Source: Comamonas testosteroni (GTDB lineage: Bacteria; Pseudomonadota; Gammaproteobacteria; Burkholderiales; Burkholderiaceae_C). From it: a DNA stretch of 64,000 bases. Numbering within the stretch: position 1 is the first letter of the stretch; every line of letters starts with the position of its first letter. The stretch covers positions 372,001-436,000 of the forward strand of contig NZ_CP043568.1 in the NCBI RefSeq assembly GCF_014076415.1. Reading direction: 5' to 3'. Both the position numbers and the translations under genes were made by a program. The notes under the pieces are model-generated. The model had not been told where the DNA came from. It was given only the letters and a program-made list of their open reading frames with translations, and searched no databases. Of this stretch, positions 1 to 10,136 are shown one piece after another.

Positions 1-1093
1 GGGCCCAGATGAAGCCGTCCTTTTTGTGCACGAAGGGAATGAACTCGAAGTTCATGCCGAAGATGCCTGCAATCAGGTTCAGCGGCAGAAAGATGGCCGT
101 CACCGTGGTCAGCGTGCGCATGATGTCGTTGGCGCGGTTGCTCTGCGCCGAAAAGTGCATCTGCACGGCGGTCTCGGCGCTTTGTTCCATGCGGTGAATG
201 TGGTGGGTCACGCGCTCTATATGTTCGAGCACGTCGCGCGAGCGCACGCGCAGCAACTCGCGCTCATGCTGGCGCGCGGGTGTGTGCTCGGGCGGCCAGC
301 CCTCCAGTGCCTCGGTCCAGTCCTGCACGGCCGCGCGCTGGTCTTCGCAGATTTCATCCAGCTGGTGCAGCGCCAGACGCACGTCGAGCACGCTGGCCCA
401 GTTGCTGAAGCGCTTGTTGGGCTTGAGCAGCGCCATCTGCCAGTGGTCGATCTGGCGCGTCAGTGTGCGACGCAGGTCCAGGTAGCCGTCCACCATGCCA
501 TTGACCATGCGAAGCATCAGGTCGGCAGGCTCCACAGGCATCTTGGTGCTGACCTGGCGGCTGTCAGTCTTGGCGGGGCCGGAAATCAGGCGTTGCCAGA
601 AGCTGTCCAGCACAAAGCAGCCATCGGGATGCACGGACAGCAGGATCTGGTCATACAGCGCAAAGCCCACGGGCTGGGTTTCCACGCGTTGCAGCACCGG
701 CGTTTCTCGCTGGCCGCTGTGGGCCGGGTTGTGCGATGGAGGCGGGGCACTGGATGCAGCACTGCCGGTGCCTGCCGTCACGGCAGGCGAGGCTGGGGTG
801 TGGTTGCCGTTGAGCGGCGGCAGATGGGCGTTGGCCAGGCGGCGGAACACCAGCACGTCGTACACCGAGGTGTAGTCGTAATTGGAAGGGATTGCCGGAT
901 TCAGCAGATCGGAGACATGCAGATCAACGAGGGCGGAGCCGCCCAGCCTGGTCAGCATGGTCTGAATGGCCGGCAGTTGCGTCTCCAGCTCCGAGCGTGT
1001 GCAGGAGACCCAGTAAAACCCCGTTGTCGCGGCCTGCGTTGGCAGTCCGTCAACAGGCTGGGCATAGAGGGGAGAGATATGCAGCACGCGCAT
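1..1093 (-). CDS. CorA-family magnesium/divalent cation transporter, 3' end cut off by window edge
   Basis: Reading the minus strand from an ATG at 1093 gives 364 residues that run off the left edge. The signature GMNF motif lies at residues 346-349, directly after the first membrane helix (TAIFLPLNLIAGIF), as in CorA and ZntB inner-membrane channels; the second helix is outside the window. The long N-terminal cytoplasmic domain carries a low-complexity Pro/Ala/Ser/His insert at about residues 95-135 that typical CorA proteins lack. Mg2+, Co2+ or Zn2+ transport cannot be told apart from this sequence. No strong Shine-Dalgarno is visible. The gene stands alone behind the hemB terminator. Confidence 0.85.
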   Translation of the reverse strand, partial: MRVLHISPLYAQPVDGLPTQAATTGFYWVSCTRSELETQLPAIQTMLTRLGGSALVDLHVSDLLNPAIPSNYDYTSVYDVLVFRRLANAHLPPLNGNHTPASPAVTAGTGSAASSAPPPSHNPAHSGQRETPVLQRVETQPVGFALYDQILLSVHPDGCFVLDSFWQRLISGPAKTDSRQVSTKMPVEPADLMLRMVNGMVDGYLDLRRTLTRQIDHWQMALLKPNKRFSNWASVLDVRLALHQLDEICEDQRAAVQDWTEALEGWPPEHTPARQHERELLRVRSRDVLEHIERVTHHIHRMEQSAETAVQMHFSAQSNRANDIMRTLTTVTAIFLPLNLIAGIFGMNFEFIPFVHKKDGFIWA

Positions 1094-1131
1094 GGGAATT
1101 GGCAGCCTCGATGTCAGTGCAAAAGCAGATG

Positions 1132-1163
1132 CAAAAACGGCCCGGGCCAGCAGCCCGAGCCGT
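1132..1163 (-). terminator. Rho-independent terminator downstream of hemB
   Basis: On the minus strand an 11-bp GC-rich stem (ACGGCTCGGGC against GCCCGGGCCGT, one G-T pair) with a 5-nt loop is followed by five T. It lies about 60 bp after the hemB stop and just before corA, so it should separate the two genes. Confidence 0.7.
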
Positions 1164-1169
1164 CAGATC

Positions 1170-1225
1170 ATGCCTGAAATGCTCTCAGGCGCAAGCATGA
1201 CCTGCGCTGGTAGCTATCAATTTTG
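1170..1225 (-). repeat. Dispersed intergenic repeat, copy A (ATAGCT...GCGC family)
   Basis: Read on the minus strand it starts AAAATTGATAGCTACC, followed by AGCGCA and CTTGCGCC blocks and a GAGAGC end. The same layout (AATAGCT, a GCGCTT-like block, a second GCGC or AGCTTGA block, a T/A-rich end) recurs at about 21538, 24846, 37392 and 40508. The copy directly follows the hemB stop codon. Confidence 0.5.
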
Positions 1226-2284
<1,059 letters not shown>

Positions 2285-2380
2285 CTATTCCATGACGACC
2301 GGCGCGACAAGGCCCGAGCTTCAGGGTAAAGACGCGGCGCGCAGCGGCTGTGGCGCAGCGCAGGCCTTTACACTGGCCCC

Positions 2381-2797
2381 ATGCTATGGGTCAAAGCCTT
2401 TCACATCATTTTTGTCGCCAGCTGGTTTGCTGGTCTGTTCTACCTGCCGCGCATCTTTGTCAATATCGCCATGGTCACCCCGGGCTCTGTGGCTGAGCGC
2501 GAGCGCCTGCTGCTGATGGCGCGCAAGCTGCTGCGCTTCACCACCATGCTGGCCGTGCCCGCGCTGGGCCTGGGCCTGTGGCTGTGGCTGGGCTGGGGCT
2601 TCGCGGGTGGCTGGCTGCATGCCAAGCTGGTCGTGGTGCTGCTGGTCATCGGCTACCACCACAGCTGTGCCGTGCTGCTGCGCAAGCTGGCGGACAACAC
2701 CTGTCATAAAAGCCATCGCTGGTTCCGCTTCTATAACGAAGTGCCGGTGCTGCTGTTGATCGCCGCCGTGATTCTGGTGGTGGTCAAGCCCTTCTGA
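2381..2797 (+). CDS. hemJ: HemJ-type protoporphyrinogen IX oxidase, membrane protein
   Basis: A 138-residue, four-helix inner-membrane protein of the HemJ (UPF0093) family, which oxidises protoporphyrinogen IX to protoporphyrin IX late in haem synthesis. Visible family marks are the N-terminal KAFHIIFVASWFAGLFYLPR (residues 5-24) with conserved His8, Lys82 in the HAKL segment, and the C-terminal RFYNEVP (116-122). It lies head to head with hemB, which fits its pathway role. No strong ribosome binding site precedes the ATG. vanZ-like follows 27 bp downstream and is probably co-transcribed. Confidence 0.9.
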   Translation: MLWVKAFHIIFVASWFAGLFYLPRIFVNIAMVTPGSVAERERLLLMARKLLRFTTMLAVPALGLGLWLWLGWGFAGGWLHAKLVVVLLVIGYHHSCAVLLRKLADNTCHKSHRWFRFYNEVPVLLLIAAVILVVVKPF

Positions 2798-2824
2798 ATC
2801 TTGCGCTGAGAGTAGGAGGCGACT

Positions 2825-3952
2825 GTGTCCGATTCCGCGGTGCCGGTGATTTCCATGCGCCATACCTCGGCCTGGCCGCTGGCGCTGGTCTATGGCCTGC
2901 TCATCGTGTTTGCCAGCCTGTTCCCGTTCGACGGCTGGCGCGCCCAGGGGATTGATCCCAGCGTATTTCTGCTGGCCAGGATTCCGCCGCCGTACTGGAC
3001 CTGGTTCGACGTCAATACCAATATCGTCGGCTATGCGCCGCTGGGCTTTTTTCTGGCGCTGGCCCTGATGCGTTCGGGCCAGCCCAGGCTGGCCGTGCCG
3101 CTGGCTTTTCTTGCCGGCACGCTGCTGTCGCTGTGCATGGAGTTTCTGCAGATCTATCTGCCGCGCCGCGTGCCGTCGAATCTGGATCTGGTGCTCAATG
3201 CAGGCGGTACCTTGATCGGTGCCCTGCTGGCTGCGCTGCTGGAGAGGCTGGGGGCTCTCTCGCGCTGGAGTGCATTTCGCAACCAGTGGCTGGGCGAGGG
3301 CGGTGCTGGCGTGCTGGTGCTGCTGGCGCTGTGGCCGTTTGCGCTGCTGTTTCCGGCGGCCGTGCCGTTTGGCCTGGGCCAGGTGCTGGAGCGCATCGAC
3401 GATACCCTGCAGGACTGGTTGCTGAACACGCCGTTCGAGGACTGGTTGCCTCTGGGTGACTTCGCCATGACGCCGCTGTCGCTGGTGACGGAGATGCTAT
3501 GCGTGATGCTGGGGCTGTGGATTCCCTGTCTGCTGGCCTACTGTGCCGTGCGCCATATGGGGCGCCGCGCGCTGGCCGGACTGCTGCTGGTGGCGGCAGG
3601 GGTAGGGGTGACGGCACTGTCGGCCGCGTTGAGCTGGGGTCCGGCCCATGCCTGGGAGTGGGTGGATCTGCCGGTGCGCCTGGGAGTCTGGGGCGGGCTG
3701 GGCCTGGCCGTGATTGCATTGCCTGCCTCGCGCCGCATGTGCGCCGTGCTATTGCTGCTGGTGCTGGTGCTGCATCTGAGCATCCTCAATCAGGCACCGA
3801 CGAATGTGTATTTCGCCCAGACCCTGCAGGCCTGGGAGCAAGGCCGTTTCATCCGCTTCTACGGCCTGGGCCAATGGCTGGGCTGGCTCTGGCCTTACGT
3901 GACACTGGCGTATGTAGTGATTCGACTCTCGCGTCGCCAACAGCCTGCCTAG
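2825..3952 (+). CDS. VanZ-like family multi-pass membrane protein
   Basis: A 375-residue protein beginning at GTG behind a good ribosome binding site (GTAGGAGG, 2811-2818). About eight hydrophobic helices are visible. The VanZ-like domain covers roughly residues 15-140, with the motif PLGFFLALALMR and then MEFLQIYLPRRVPSNLDLVLN, typical of the family. The C-terminal 200 residues add further helices. VanZ-like proteins are membrane proteins of uncertain role; the founding member gives low-level teicoplanin resistance, which should not be assumed here. The gene sits 11 bp upstream of the ferredoxin gene, suggesting one operon. Confidence 0.75.
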   Translation: MSDSAVPVISMRHTSAWPLALVYGLLIVFASLFPFDGWRAQGIDPSVFLLARIPPPYWTWFDVNTNIVGYAPLGFFLALALMRSGQPRLAVPLAFLAGTLLSLCMEFLQIYLPRRVPSNLDLVLNAGGTLIGALLAALLERLGALSRWSAFRNQWLGEGGAGVLVLLALWPFALLFPAAVPFGLGQVLERIDDTLQDWLLNTPFEDWLPLGDFAMTPLSLVTEMLCVMLGLWIPCLLAYCAVRHMGRRALAGLLLVAAGVGVTALSAALSWGPAHAWEWVDLPVRLGVWGGLGLAVIALPASRRMCAVLLLLVLVLHLSILNQAPTNVYFAQTLQAWEQGRFIRFYGLGQWLGWLWPYVTLAYVVIRLSRRQQPA

Positions 3953-3963
3953 AATGAGCCACC

Positions 3964-4320
3964 ATGAGCGACATCCAGAATCAAGGCCGGGCCGGTGGCT
4001 ACTACCAGCGTCATATCTTCTTTTGCCTGAACGAGCGTCCCAACGGTGAGGACTGCTGTGCCCTGCATGGCGCCAAGGCAGGCTTTGACCACTGCAAGCG
4101 CAAAGTCAAGGAAGAGGGGCTGGCCGGCAAGGGGCAGGTGCGTGTGAACAAGGCCGGCTGCCTGGATCGCTGCGCCGGCGGCCCCGTGGCCGTGGTCTAC
4201 CCCGAGGCCGTCTGGTACACCTTCATCGACGACAGCGATATCGATGAAATCGTCGAATCCCATCTCAAGAACGGCAAGGTGGTCGAGCGCCTTGTGCTGC
4301 CCGATAGCGTGGGCCGGTGA
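3964..4320 (+). CDS. Thioredoxin-like (2Fe-2S) ferredoxin
   Basis: 118 residues with a conserved cysteine layout: C21, C31/C32, C66 and C70, the last two in the GCLDRCAGGP motif typical of shethna-type or NuoE-like thioredoxin-fold ferredoxins. C44 is an extra cysteine. The family carries one 2Fe-2S cluster; the partner protein is unknown. RBS-like GAGCC lies just before the ATG. It is probably the last gene of the hemJ-vanZ-ferredoxin run. Confidence 0.85.
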   Translation: MSDIQNQGRAGGYYQRHIFFCLNERPNGEDCCALHGAKAGFDHCKRKVKEEGLAGKGQVRVNKAGCLDRCAGGPVAVVYPEAVWYTFIDDSDIDEIVESHLKNGKVVERLVLPDSVGR

Positions 4321-4420
4321 TCTGGCTGCCCTGAGGTTTTTGGTCGCTCCGGCAGGCTTGCGGCAAGGCGGCTCTTGCCTGGTGCGACCTACTCAGGGCT
4401 TGCTGGTTCAGGAACTTTAA

Positions 4421-4478
4421 GCGTTTACAGGCGTCAGCCCAATTACAGCAAGCGCAAAAAGCTACAACTAGGATAGCA
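4421..4478 (-). repeat. Possible degenerate copy B of the ATAGCT...GCGC dispersed repeat
   Basis: On the minus strand a GTAGCTTTTTGCGCTTGC block followed by GGGCTGACGCC resembles the family layout. Similarity is loose and judged by eye. It occupies the gap directly upstream of the hydrolase start. Confidence 0.3.
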
Positions 4479-4481
4479 ATC

Positions 4482-5120
4482 GTGAATTCCCAGACCGAAC
4501 GACTGACGCTCACCGGCACCGCCGGTGCCATTGAGGCCCTGCGCGATGCACCGCAACTGGTCGAAGGCCAGAGCCCCAAGGGTGTGGCCATCATCGCCCA
4601 TCCGCATCCGCTGTTTGGCGGCACCATGGACAACAAGGTGGTCCAGACACTGGCGCGTGCCTTTGTTCAGTGCGGCTATACGGCCGTGCGTTTCAATTTT
4701 CGTGGCGTGGGTGCCAGTGCCGGCGAGTATGACGCGGGCAAGGCCGAGCTGCAGGATTTGCTGGCCGTGGTGCAGCAGGTGGCTCCCGAAGGCCCGATTG
4801 CCCTGGCCGGTTTTTCCTTTGGCGCCTTTGTCACCAGCCATGCACTGGCCCAGCTCTGGGATCAAGGTCGAGTGCAGAAGGCCGTGCTGGTAGGCACCGC
4901 CGCCAGTCGCTTCGAAGTGGCGCCCGTGCCTGCCGAGGCCCATGACCAGACCCTGGTGATCCACGGAGAGGCGGACGACACCGTCGAGCTGTCCGCAGTG
5001 ATGGACTGGGCACGCCCGCAGATACTGCCTGTTACCGTGATTCCCCAGGTCGGCCATTTCTTTCACGGACAATTGCCTCTGCTCAAGAGCCTGGTGGTGC
5101 GCCATCTGAAGTCCCTGTAA
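4482..5120 (+). CDS. Alpha/beta hydrolase (dienelactone hydrolase-like)
   Basis: A 212-residue single-domain cytoplasmic hydrolase. The oxyanion-side HPHPLFGGTMDN is at residues 40-51, the nucleophile elbow GFSFG has Ser112, the likely acid is D165 or D166 in HGEADDTV, and the catalytic His is H192 in VGHFFHG. Together they form a complete triad. The substrate is unknown; related proteins are annotated as alpha/beta hydrolases of the YcjY/OsmC-linked type. It is separated from its upstream neighbour by 160 bp and is probably monocistronic. Confidence 0.85.
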   Translation: MNSQTERLTLTGTAGAIEALRDAPQLVEGQSPKGVAIIAHPHPLFGGTMDNKVVQTLARAFVQCGYTAVRFNFRGVGASAGEYDAGKAELQDLLAVVQQVAPEGPIALAGFSFGAFVTSHALAQLWDQGRVQKAVLVGTAASRFEVAPVPAEAHDQTLVIHGEADDTVELSAVMDWARPQILPVTVIPQVGHFFHGQLPLLKSLVVRHLKSL

Positions 5121-5271
5121 GAGCCATTTCCCACACCTTGACGCACGTGAATTGCTGCCCCGTCTTGGTTAACTCCCTTTTCATAGCGCCAGGCCGAGGT
5201 ATATCCTTGGCCTTGGCCGTTTTCGACGGTAAATCACCGCGCTTACCTTTGCTTTAGCGAGAGTCCTCTTC

Positions 5272-6444
5272 ATGAAGCCCATCTACTCCACACTGCGTGT
5301 TCTGGCCGTTGCTGCCGCAGTGGCGCCCGTGTTTGCCATGGCACAGGTGGCGGCCCCTGTTCCTCCCGAAATTGCTGCCCGCAACTATCTGCTGGTGGAC
5401 GTCACTGCCGGCCAGGTGCTGGGTGCCAAGGACGTCGATGCTCCCGTCGAGCAGGCATCGCTGACCAAGCTGATGTCGGCCTATGTGGTGTTCGACGCCC
5501 TGCGCTCCAAGAAAATCACGCTGGAGCAGCGCATGCCAGTAAGCGAGCGCGCCTGGAAGATGCCCGGCTCGCGCATGTTCATCGACCCCAAGATGCAGGT
5601 GCCCGTCAATGACCTGCTCAGCGGCATGATCATCCAGTCCGGCAACGATGCCACCATGGCATTGGCCGAGGCTGTGGGCGGCACGGCCGAGAACTTCGTC
5701 AAGATGATGAATGACCAGGCCAAGGCCCTGGGCATGAAGAACACCAGCTACAAGAACCCCGAGGGACTGACCGAGCCCGGCCACCTGACGACGGCGCGTG
5801 ATCTGTCCATCCTGGCGCAGCGATTGATGCATGACTTCCCCGAGTACATGCACTACTACGCCACCAAGCAATACAGCTACCCCGGCACGCCGGCCTCCAA
5901 CGGCAGCAACCGCAATGCCTTGCTGTTCCGCGATCCCACCGTGGACGGCCTGAAGACCGGTCACACCAATGCCGCCGGCTATTGCCTGGTGGCCACTGCC
6001 AAGCGCGACCTGCCCAATGTGGGCCAGCGCCGCCTGCTGTCCATCGTGCTGGGAACGGCCAGCGAAAAGGCGCGTGCCAACGAAAGCCAGAAGCTGTTGA
6101 ACTGGGGTTACACCGCATTCGATGCCGTCAAGCTGTTCGATGCCGATCAGCCCGTGGCCACTCCCGCCGTCTGGAAGGGCGCTGCCAATGCCGTCAAGAT
6201 CGGCAAGGCCGACGGCGCCGTGGTGGTGACCGTGCCCTCGGGTACCGGCGGCAAGCTGACCACCGAGGTGGTGCGCCAGGATCCGCTGATTGCACCTATT
6301 GCCAAGGGGCAGTCCATGGGTGTGCTCAAGGTCAAGTCGGGTGCGGATGTGGTGGCCGAGGTGCCGCTGGTAGCGCTTGAGGCCGTCGAGCAGGCGGGCT
6401 TCTTCGGCCGTCTGTGGGACACCATCCGCCTCTGGATCAAGTAA
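5272..6444 (+). CDS. dacC: D-alanyl-D-alanine carboxypeptidase (low-molecular-weight PBP, PBP5/6 type)
   Basis: Trims the terminal D-Ala from peptidoglycan stem peptides in the periplasm. An N-terminal signal peptide ends near FAMAQV (residues 21-26). The three penicillin-binding motifs are present: S63-x-x-K66 (ASLTKLMS), S123-G-N and K228-T-G. Residues about 290-365 form the C-terminal beta domain, and the last 18 residues (FFGRLWDTIRLWIK end) look like the amphipathic membrane anchor. The 390-residue length is normal. dacA and dacC cannot be separated from sequence alone, so the symbol is approximate. Confidence 0.92.
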   Translation: MKPIYSTLRVLAVAAAVAPVFAMAQVAAPVPPEIAARNYLLVDVTAGQVLGAKDVDAPVEQASLTKLMSAYVVFDALRSKKITLEQRMPVSERAWKMPGSRMFIDPKMQVPVNDLLSGMIIQSGNDATMALAEAVGGTAENFVKMMNDQAKALGMKNTSYKNPEGLTEPGHLTTARDLSILAQRLMHDFPEYMHYYATKQYSYPGTPASNGSNRNALLFRDPTVDGLKTGHTNAAGYCLVATAKRDLPNVGQRRLLSIVLGTASEKARANESQKLLNWGYTAFDAVKLFDADQPVATPAVWKGAANAVKIGKADGAVVVTVPSGTGGKLTTEVVRQDPLIAPIAKGQSMGVLKVKSGADVVAEVPLVALEAVEQAGFFGRLWDTIRLWIK

Positions 6445-6453
6445 GTTCCCGGG

Positions 6454-6477
6454 CCGGCAGGAGGCTGCTCCTGCCGG
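6454..6477 (+). terminator. Stem-loop after the carboxypeptidase gene
   Basis: A perfect 10-bp stem (CCGGCAGGAG / CTCCTGCCGG) with a GCTG loop starts 10 bp after the stop codon. No T run follows, so it may be a Rho-type or 3'-protecting hairpin rather than a classical intrinsic terminator. Confidence 0.45.
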
Positions 6478-6541
6478 TGAGAGCACTTTGATGTGCCATG
6501 CAAAGCATCTTGCTGCCTGCGGGGCTATTGTCGGCGGGGAG

Positions 6542-6570
6542 TTGTGCTGATTTGCACAAGCTGGTACATT
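6542..6570 (+). promoter_or_regulatory. Candidate sigma-70 promoter of the str operon (rpsL)
   Basis: TTGTGC, a 17-bp spacer, then TACATT preceded by TGG (near extended -10). It lies 113 bp upstream of rpsL. The inferred leader carries an inverted repeat at 6580-6594 (TTCGGA-ATT-TCCGAA) and a hairpin at 6640-6658 (TTTGCTT / AAGCAAA), which could be regulatory. The 6445-6682 gap has no gene. Confidence 0.45.
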
Positions 6571-6682
6571 CGAGGGCTTTTCGGAATTTCCGAAGGGATT
6601 CACGTTTCCGCATCGGCATCTGTTGCTGCGGATAAACCTTTTGCTTTCACGAAGCAAATTCACGTTTAGGGACGTTTAATTA

Positions 6683-7060
6683 ATGCCAACCATTAACCAA
6701 CTCGTGCGTCAGGGCCGCACGGTCGAAGTTGTTAAATCCAAGAGCCCTGCTATGGAAAACTGCCCCCAGCGCCGTGGCGTGTGCACCCGTGTGTACACCA
6801 CCACTCCCAAGAAGCCTAACTCGGCTCTGCGTAAGGTGGCCAAGGTTCGTCTGACCAACGGTTTCGAAGTGATTTCGTACATCGGCGGTGAAGGCCACAA
6901 CCTGCAAGAGCACAGCGTTGTGCTGGTGCGCGGTGGTCGTGTGAAGGACTTGCCCGGTGTGCGTTACCACATCGTGCGCGGTTCCCTGGACCTGCAAGGC
7001 GTCAAGGACCGTAAGCAAGCTCGCTCCAAGTACGGTGCCAAGAAGCCTAAGGCTAAGTAA
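6683..7060 (+). CDS. rpsL: 30S ribosomal protein S12
   Basis: A 125-residue S12, part of the decoding centre. [13 protein letters not shown] is intact with K43, and K88 precedes the conserved D89 (KDLPGVRYH), the usual site of beta-methylthiolation. These are the streptomycin-sensitive wild-type residues. First gene of the str operon. Confidence 0.99.
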   Translation: MPTINQLVRQGRTVEVVKSKSPAMENCPQRRGVCTRVYTTTPKKPNSALRKVAKVRLTNGFEVISYIGGEGHNLQEHSVVLVRGGRVKDLPGVRYHIVRGSLDLQGVKDRKQARSKYGAKKPKAK

Positions 7061-7228
7061 TCAGCCCTGGTTTTTTGAAAACAAACGGTGTTTGATTCGC
7101 CTGACTGGCGCGGTCAAACGTAGTGGCCCTGAGCACGAATGTTTTGTGCGGGTCGAGTAAGTGAGAGTTTTGAATAGCTCTCGCGGTATCTGAAAAGATG
7201 CCAACTGAAGCAAAGATAGAGGTAAAAA

Positions 7229-7702
7229 ATGCCACGTCGTCGCGAAGTCCCCAAACGTGAAATCCTGCCGGATCCCAAGTTCGGCAATGTAGAGCTGTCC
7301 AAATTCATGAACGTGATCATGGAAGGCGGCAAGAAGGCGGTTGCTGAGCGCATCATTTACGGCGCTCTGGACCTGATCGAGAAGAAGCACCCCGGCAAAG
7401 ACCCTCTGGAAGCTTTCGTTGTTGCCATCAACAACGTCAAGCCCATGGTCGAAGTGAAGTCCCGCCGTGTTGGCGGTGCCAACTACCAGGTGCCCGTGGA
7501 AGTGCGTCCCGTCCGTCGTCTGGCTCTGGCCATGCGCTGGATCAAGGAAGCCTCCCGCAAGCGTGGCGAGAAGTCCATGGCTCAACGCCTGGCCAACGAG
7601 CTGCTGGAAGCTACGGAAGGCCGTGGCGGCGCCATGAAGCGTCGTGACGAAGTGCACCGTATGGCCGAAGCCAACAAGGCCTTCAGCCACTTCCGCTTCT
7701 AA
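7229..7702 (+). CDS. rpsG: 30S ribosomal protein S7
   Basis: 157 residues beginning [10 protein letters not shown], full family length, with the conserved C-terminal [15 protein letters not shown] end ([15 protein letters not shown]). It nucleates assembly of the 30S head. The 168-bp rpsL-rpsG gap is unusually long for a str operon; in E. coli the shorter intercistronic region is the S7 autoregulatory site, so this gap may play that part here. The RBS-like AGAGGT precedes the start. Confidence 0.99.
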   Translation: MPRRREVPKREILPDPKFGNVELSKFMNVIMEGGKKAVAERIIYGALDLIEKKHPGKDPLEAFVVAINNVKPMVEVKSRRVGGANYQVPVEVRPVRRLALAMRWIKEASRKRGEKSMAQRLANELLEATEGRGGAMKRRDEVHRMAEANKAFSHFRF

Positions 7703-7847
7703 TCGGAATCTCGCTCGAGATACAGGGCCGCATGCAAAAACTTGCTGCGGCCTTGTGTCGATTCTGAGCGCCCCCATATAGAGCTGCTGCCTCCTGCGCA
7801 CAATGCGGGGCCGGCAGTACTCCCATACGATCAAGCAAGGATCCATC

Positions 7848-9956
7848 ATGGCTCGCAAGACCCCCATTGAGCGCTATCGCAACATCGGTATTTCCGCTCA
7901 CATTGACGCAGGTAAGACAACCACTACAGAACGTATCCTGTTCTATACCGGTGTGACCCACAAGCTGGGCGAAGTGCACGACGGCGCTGCCACCACCGAC
8001 TGGATGGAGCAAGAGCAAGAGCGTGGTATCACCATCACTTCCGCTGCAGTGACCTGCTTCTGGAAGGGTATGGATCTGTCCTACCCCGAGCACCGCTTCA
8101 ACATCATCGACACCCCCGGCCACGTGGACTTCACGATTGAAGTGGAACGTTCCATGCGCGTGCTGGACGGTGCTTGCATGGTGTATTGCGCCGTGGGCGG
8201 CGTGCAGCCCCAGTCCGAAACCGTGTGGCGTCAGGCCAACAAGTACAAGGTGCCTCGCCTGGCCTTCGTGAACAAGATGGACCGTACCGGTGCCAACTTC
8301 TTCAAGGTCTATGAAGGCATGAAGACTCGCCTGAACGCGAACCCTGTGCCCGTGGTGATCCCAATCGGCGCTGAAGAAAACTTCCAGGGCGTGGTCGATC
8401 TGGTCAAGATGAAGGCCATCATCTGGGACGAAGCTTCCCAGGGCATGAAGTTCGAATACCAGGATATCCCCGCCGAGCTGGTGGAGACCGCCAACAAGTG
8501 GCGTGAAAACCTGGTGGAAGCCGCTGCCGAAGCTTCGGAAGAGCTGATGAACAAGTACCTGGAAGAAGGTACTCTGACTGAAGAAGAAGTGAAGCTCGGC
8601 GTGCGTACTCGTACCCTGGCCACCGAAATTCAGCCCATGCTGTGCGGCACCGCGTTCAAGAACAAGGGTGTGCAGCGCATGCTGGACGCCGTGATCGACT
8701 ATCTGCCCGCTCCTGTGGACATTCCTGACGTTACCGGTACCGACCCCGATGACGAAGAGAAGAAGCTGAGCCGCAAGGCTGACGATGCTGAGAAGTTCTC
8801 GGCTCTGGCCTTCAAGCTGATGACCGACCCCTTCGTGGGCCAGCTGACTTTCGTGCGCGTGTACTCTGGCGTTCTGTCCAAGGGTGAGACCGTTCTGAAT
8901 GCCGTCAAGGGCAAGAAGGAACGTATCGGCCGTATCGTGCAGATGATGGCCAACGACCGCGTGGAAGTGGAAGAAATCCGTGCTGGCGACATCGCTGCCT
9001 GCGTGGGCCTGAAGGACGTGACCACCGGTGAAACCCTGTGCGACATCGCAGCGCCTATCGTGCTGGAGCGCATGGTGTTCCCCGAGCCCGTGATTGCACA
9101 GGCTGTGGAGCCCAAGTCCAAGACCGACCAGGAAAAGATGGGTATCGCTCTGTCGCGTCTGGCTGCAGAAGATCCTTCCTTCCGCGTGCGTACCGACGAA
9201 GAATCCGGTCAGACCATCATCGCCGGTATGGGCGAACTGCACCTGGAAATCATCGTTGACCGCATGAAGCGCGAATTCAACGTGGAAGCCAACGTGGGCA
9301 AGCCCCAGGTTGCCTACCGCGAAACCATTCGCAGCACGGTCAAGGACGTGGACGGCAAGTTCGTTCGCCAGTCCGGCGGTAAGGGCCAGTACGGCCACGT
9401 GGTTCTGACTCTGGAACCCCAGGAAGCCGGCAAGGGCTTCGAGTTCGTCGACGAAATCAAGGGTGGTGTGGTTCCTCGCGAATACATCCCTGCGGTGGAG
9501 AAGGGCGTGATCGAAGCTCTGACTTCCGGCGTGCTGGCTGGCTACCCTGTGGTGGACGTCAAGGTTCGTCTGACCTTCGGTTCGTACCACGATGTGGACT
9601 CGAACGAAATGGCGTTCAAGATGGCCGCTATCTTCGGTTTCAAGGAAGCTGCCCGCAAGGCCAACCCCGTCATCCTGGAACCCATGATGGCTGTGGAAGT
9701 GGAAACGCCCGAAGACTACGCCGGTACCGTGATGGGCGATCTGTCCTCGCGTCGCGGCATGGTTCAGGGCATGGACGACATGGTTGGTGGCGGCAAGGCC
9801 ATCAAGGCTGAAGTGCCTCTGTCCGAAATGTTCGGCTACGCCACTTCGCTGCGTTCCATGACTCAAGGTCGTGCCAGCTACACCATGGAATTCAAGCACT
9901 ACGCTGAAGCTCCTCGTAACGTGGCTGAAGCCATCGTTGCTGCCCGCGCCAAGTAA
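7848..9956 (+). CDS. fusA: Elongation factor G
   Basis: Translocation GTPase of 702 residues. The start at 7848 ([15 protein letters not shown]) is chosen over an upstream in-frame ATG at 7803 because it matches the family N-terminus and follows CAAGGA. GTPase motifs are AHIDAGKTT (17-25), DTPGHVDF and NKMD. Domains II-V are complete, with the C-terminal [10 protein letters not shown]. It follows rpsG in the str operon. Confidence 0.99.
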   Translation: MARKTPIERYRNIGISAHIDAGKTTTTERILFYTGVTHKLGEVHDGAATTDWMEQEQERGITITSAAVTCFWKGMDLSYPEHRFNIIDTPGHVDFTIEVERSMRVLDGACMVYCAVGGVQPQSETVWRQANKYKVPRLAFVNKMDRTGANFFKVYEGMKTRLNANPVPVVIPIGAEENFQGVVDLVKMKAIIWDEASQGMKFEYQDIPAELVETANKWRENLVEAAAEASEELMNKYLEEGTLTEEEVKLGVRTRTLATEIQPMLCGTAFKNKGVQRMLDAVIDYLPAPVDIPDVTGTDPDDEEKKLSRKADDAEKFSALAFKLMTDPFVGQLTFVRVYSGVLSKGETVLNAVKGKKERIGRIVQMMANDRVEVEEIRAGDIAACVGLKDVTTGETLCDIAAPIVLERMVFPEPVIAQAVEPKSKTDQEKMGIALSRLAAEDPSFRVRTDEESGQTIIAGMGELHLEIIVDRMKREFNVEANVGKPQVAYRETIRSTVKDVDGKFVRQSGGKGQYGHVVLTLEPQEAGKGFEFVDEIKGGVVPREYIPAVEKGVIEALTSGVLAGYPVVDVKVRLTFGSYHDVDSNEMAFKMAAIFGFKEAARKANPVILEPMMAVEVETPEDYAGTVMGDLSSRRGMVQGMDDMVGGGKAIKAEVPLSEMFGYATSLRSMTQGRASYTMEFKHYAEAPRNVAEAIVAARAK

Positions 9957-9986
9957 TTGACGCAGGTTTGACGAATCCGTCATAAT
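9957..9986 (+). promoter_or_regulatory. Candidate promoter upstream of tufA
   Basis: TTGACG (9957-9962), an 18-bp spacer and CATAAT (9981-9986) begin immediately after the fusA stop codon. A start near 9993 would place the 9998-10034 hairpin at the very 5' end of the tufA transcript. Confidence 0.45.
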
Positions 9987-9997
9987 CTACGGCTTCC

Positions 9998-10034
9998 AAT
10001 CGCGGCAGTCCTTTGAGGATTGCCGCGATTTTTG
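9998..10034 (+). terminator. Terminator or attenuator hairpin between fusA and tufA
   Basis: A 10-bp stem AATCGCGGCA / TGCCGCGATT encloses a smaller TCCT / AGGA stem and is followed by T5. It can end the fusA transcript or attenuate a transcript started at the 9957 promoter. Confidence 0.7.
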
Positions 10035-10136
10035 CCGGTCTGCGATCCCATGCCGTCCTGTTTCCTGTGCGGGGCGAGTCAGCAATGAGGTGCAGACCTT
10101 AAACATCACACAGGTTTTTGCTCTTTCGGAGAAATC

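Noticed and set aside
26..1177. 383-residue plus-strand open frame at the left edge
   Set aside because: Antisense to the CorA-type gene, which has clear motifs.
2825..3952. Glycopeptide-resistance gene
   Set aside because: Only VanZ-like; no vanHAX neighbours, and the family is widespread with other or unknown roles.
6683..7060. Streptomycin-resistance change in S12
   Set aside because: K43 and K88 are wild type.
7683..9983. 766-residue open frame antisense to fusA
   Set aside because: Shadow of the EF-G codon pattern; spans gene boundaries and has no homology I can recognise.
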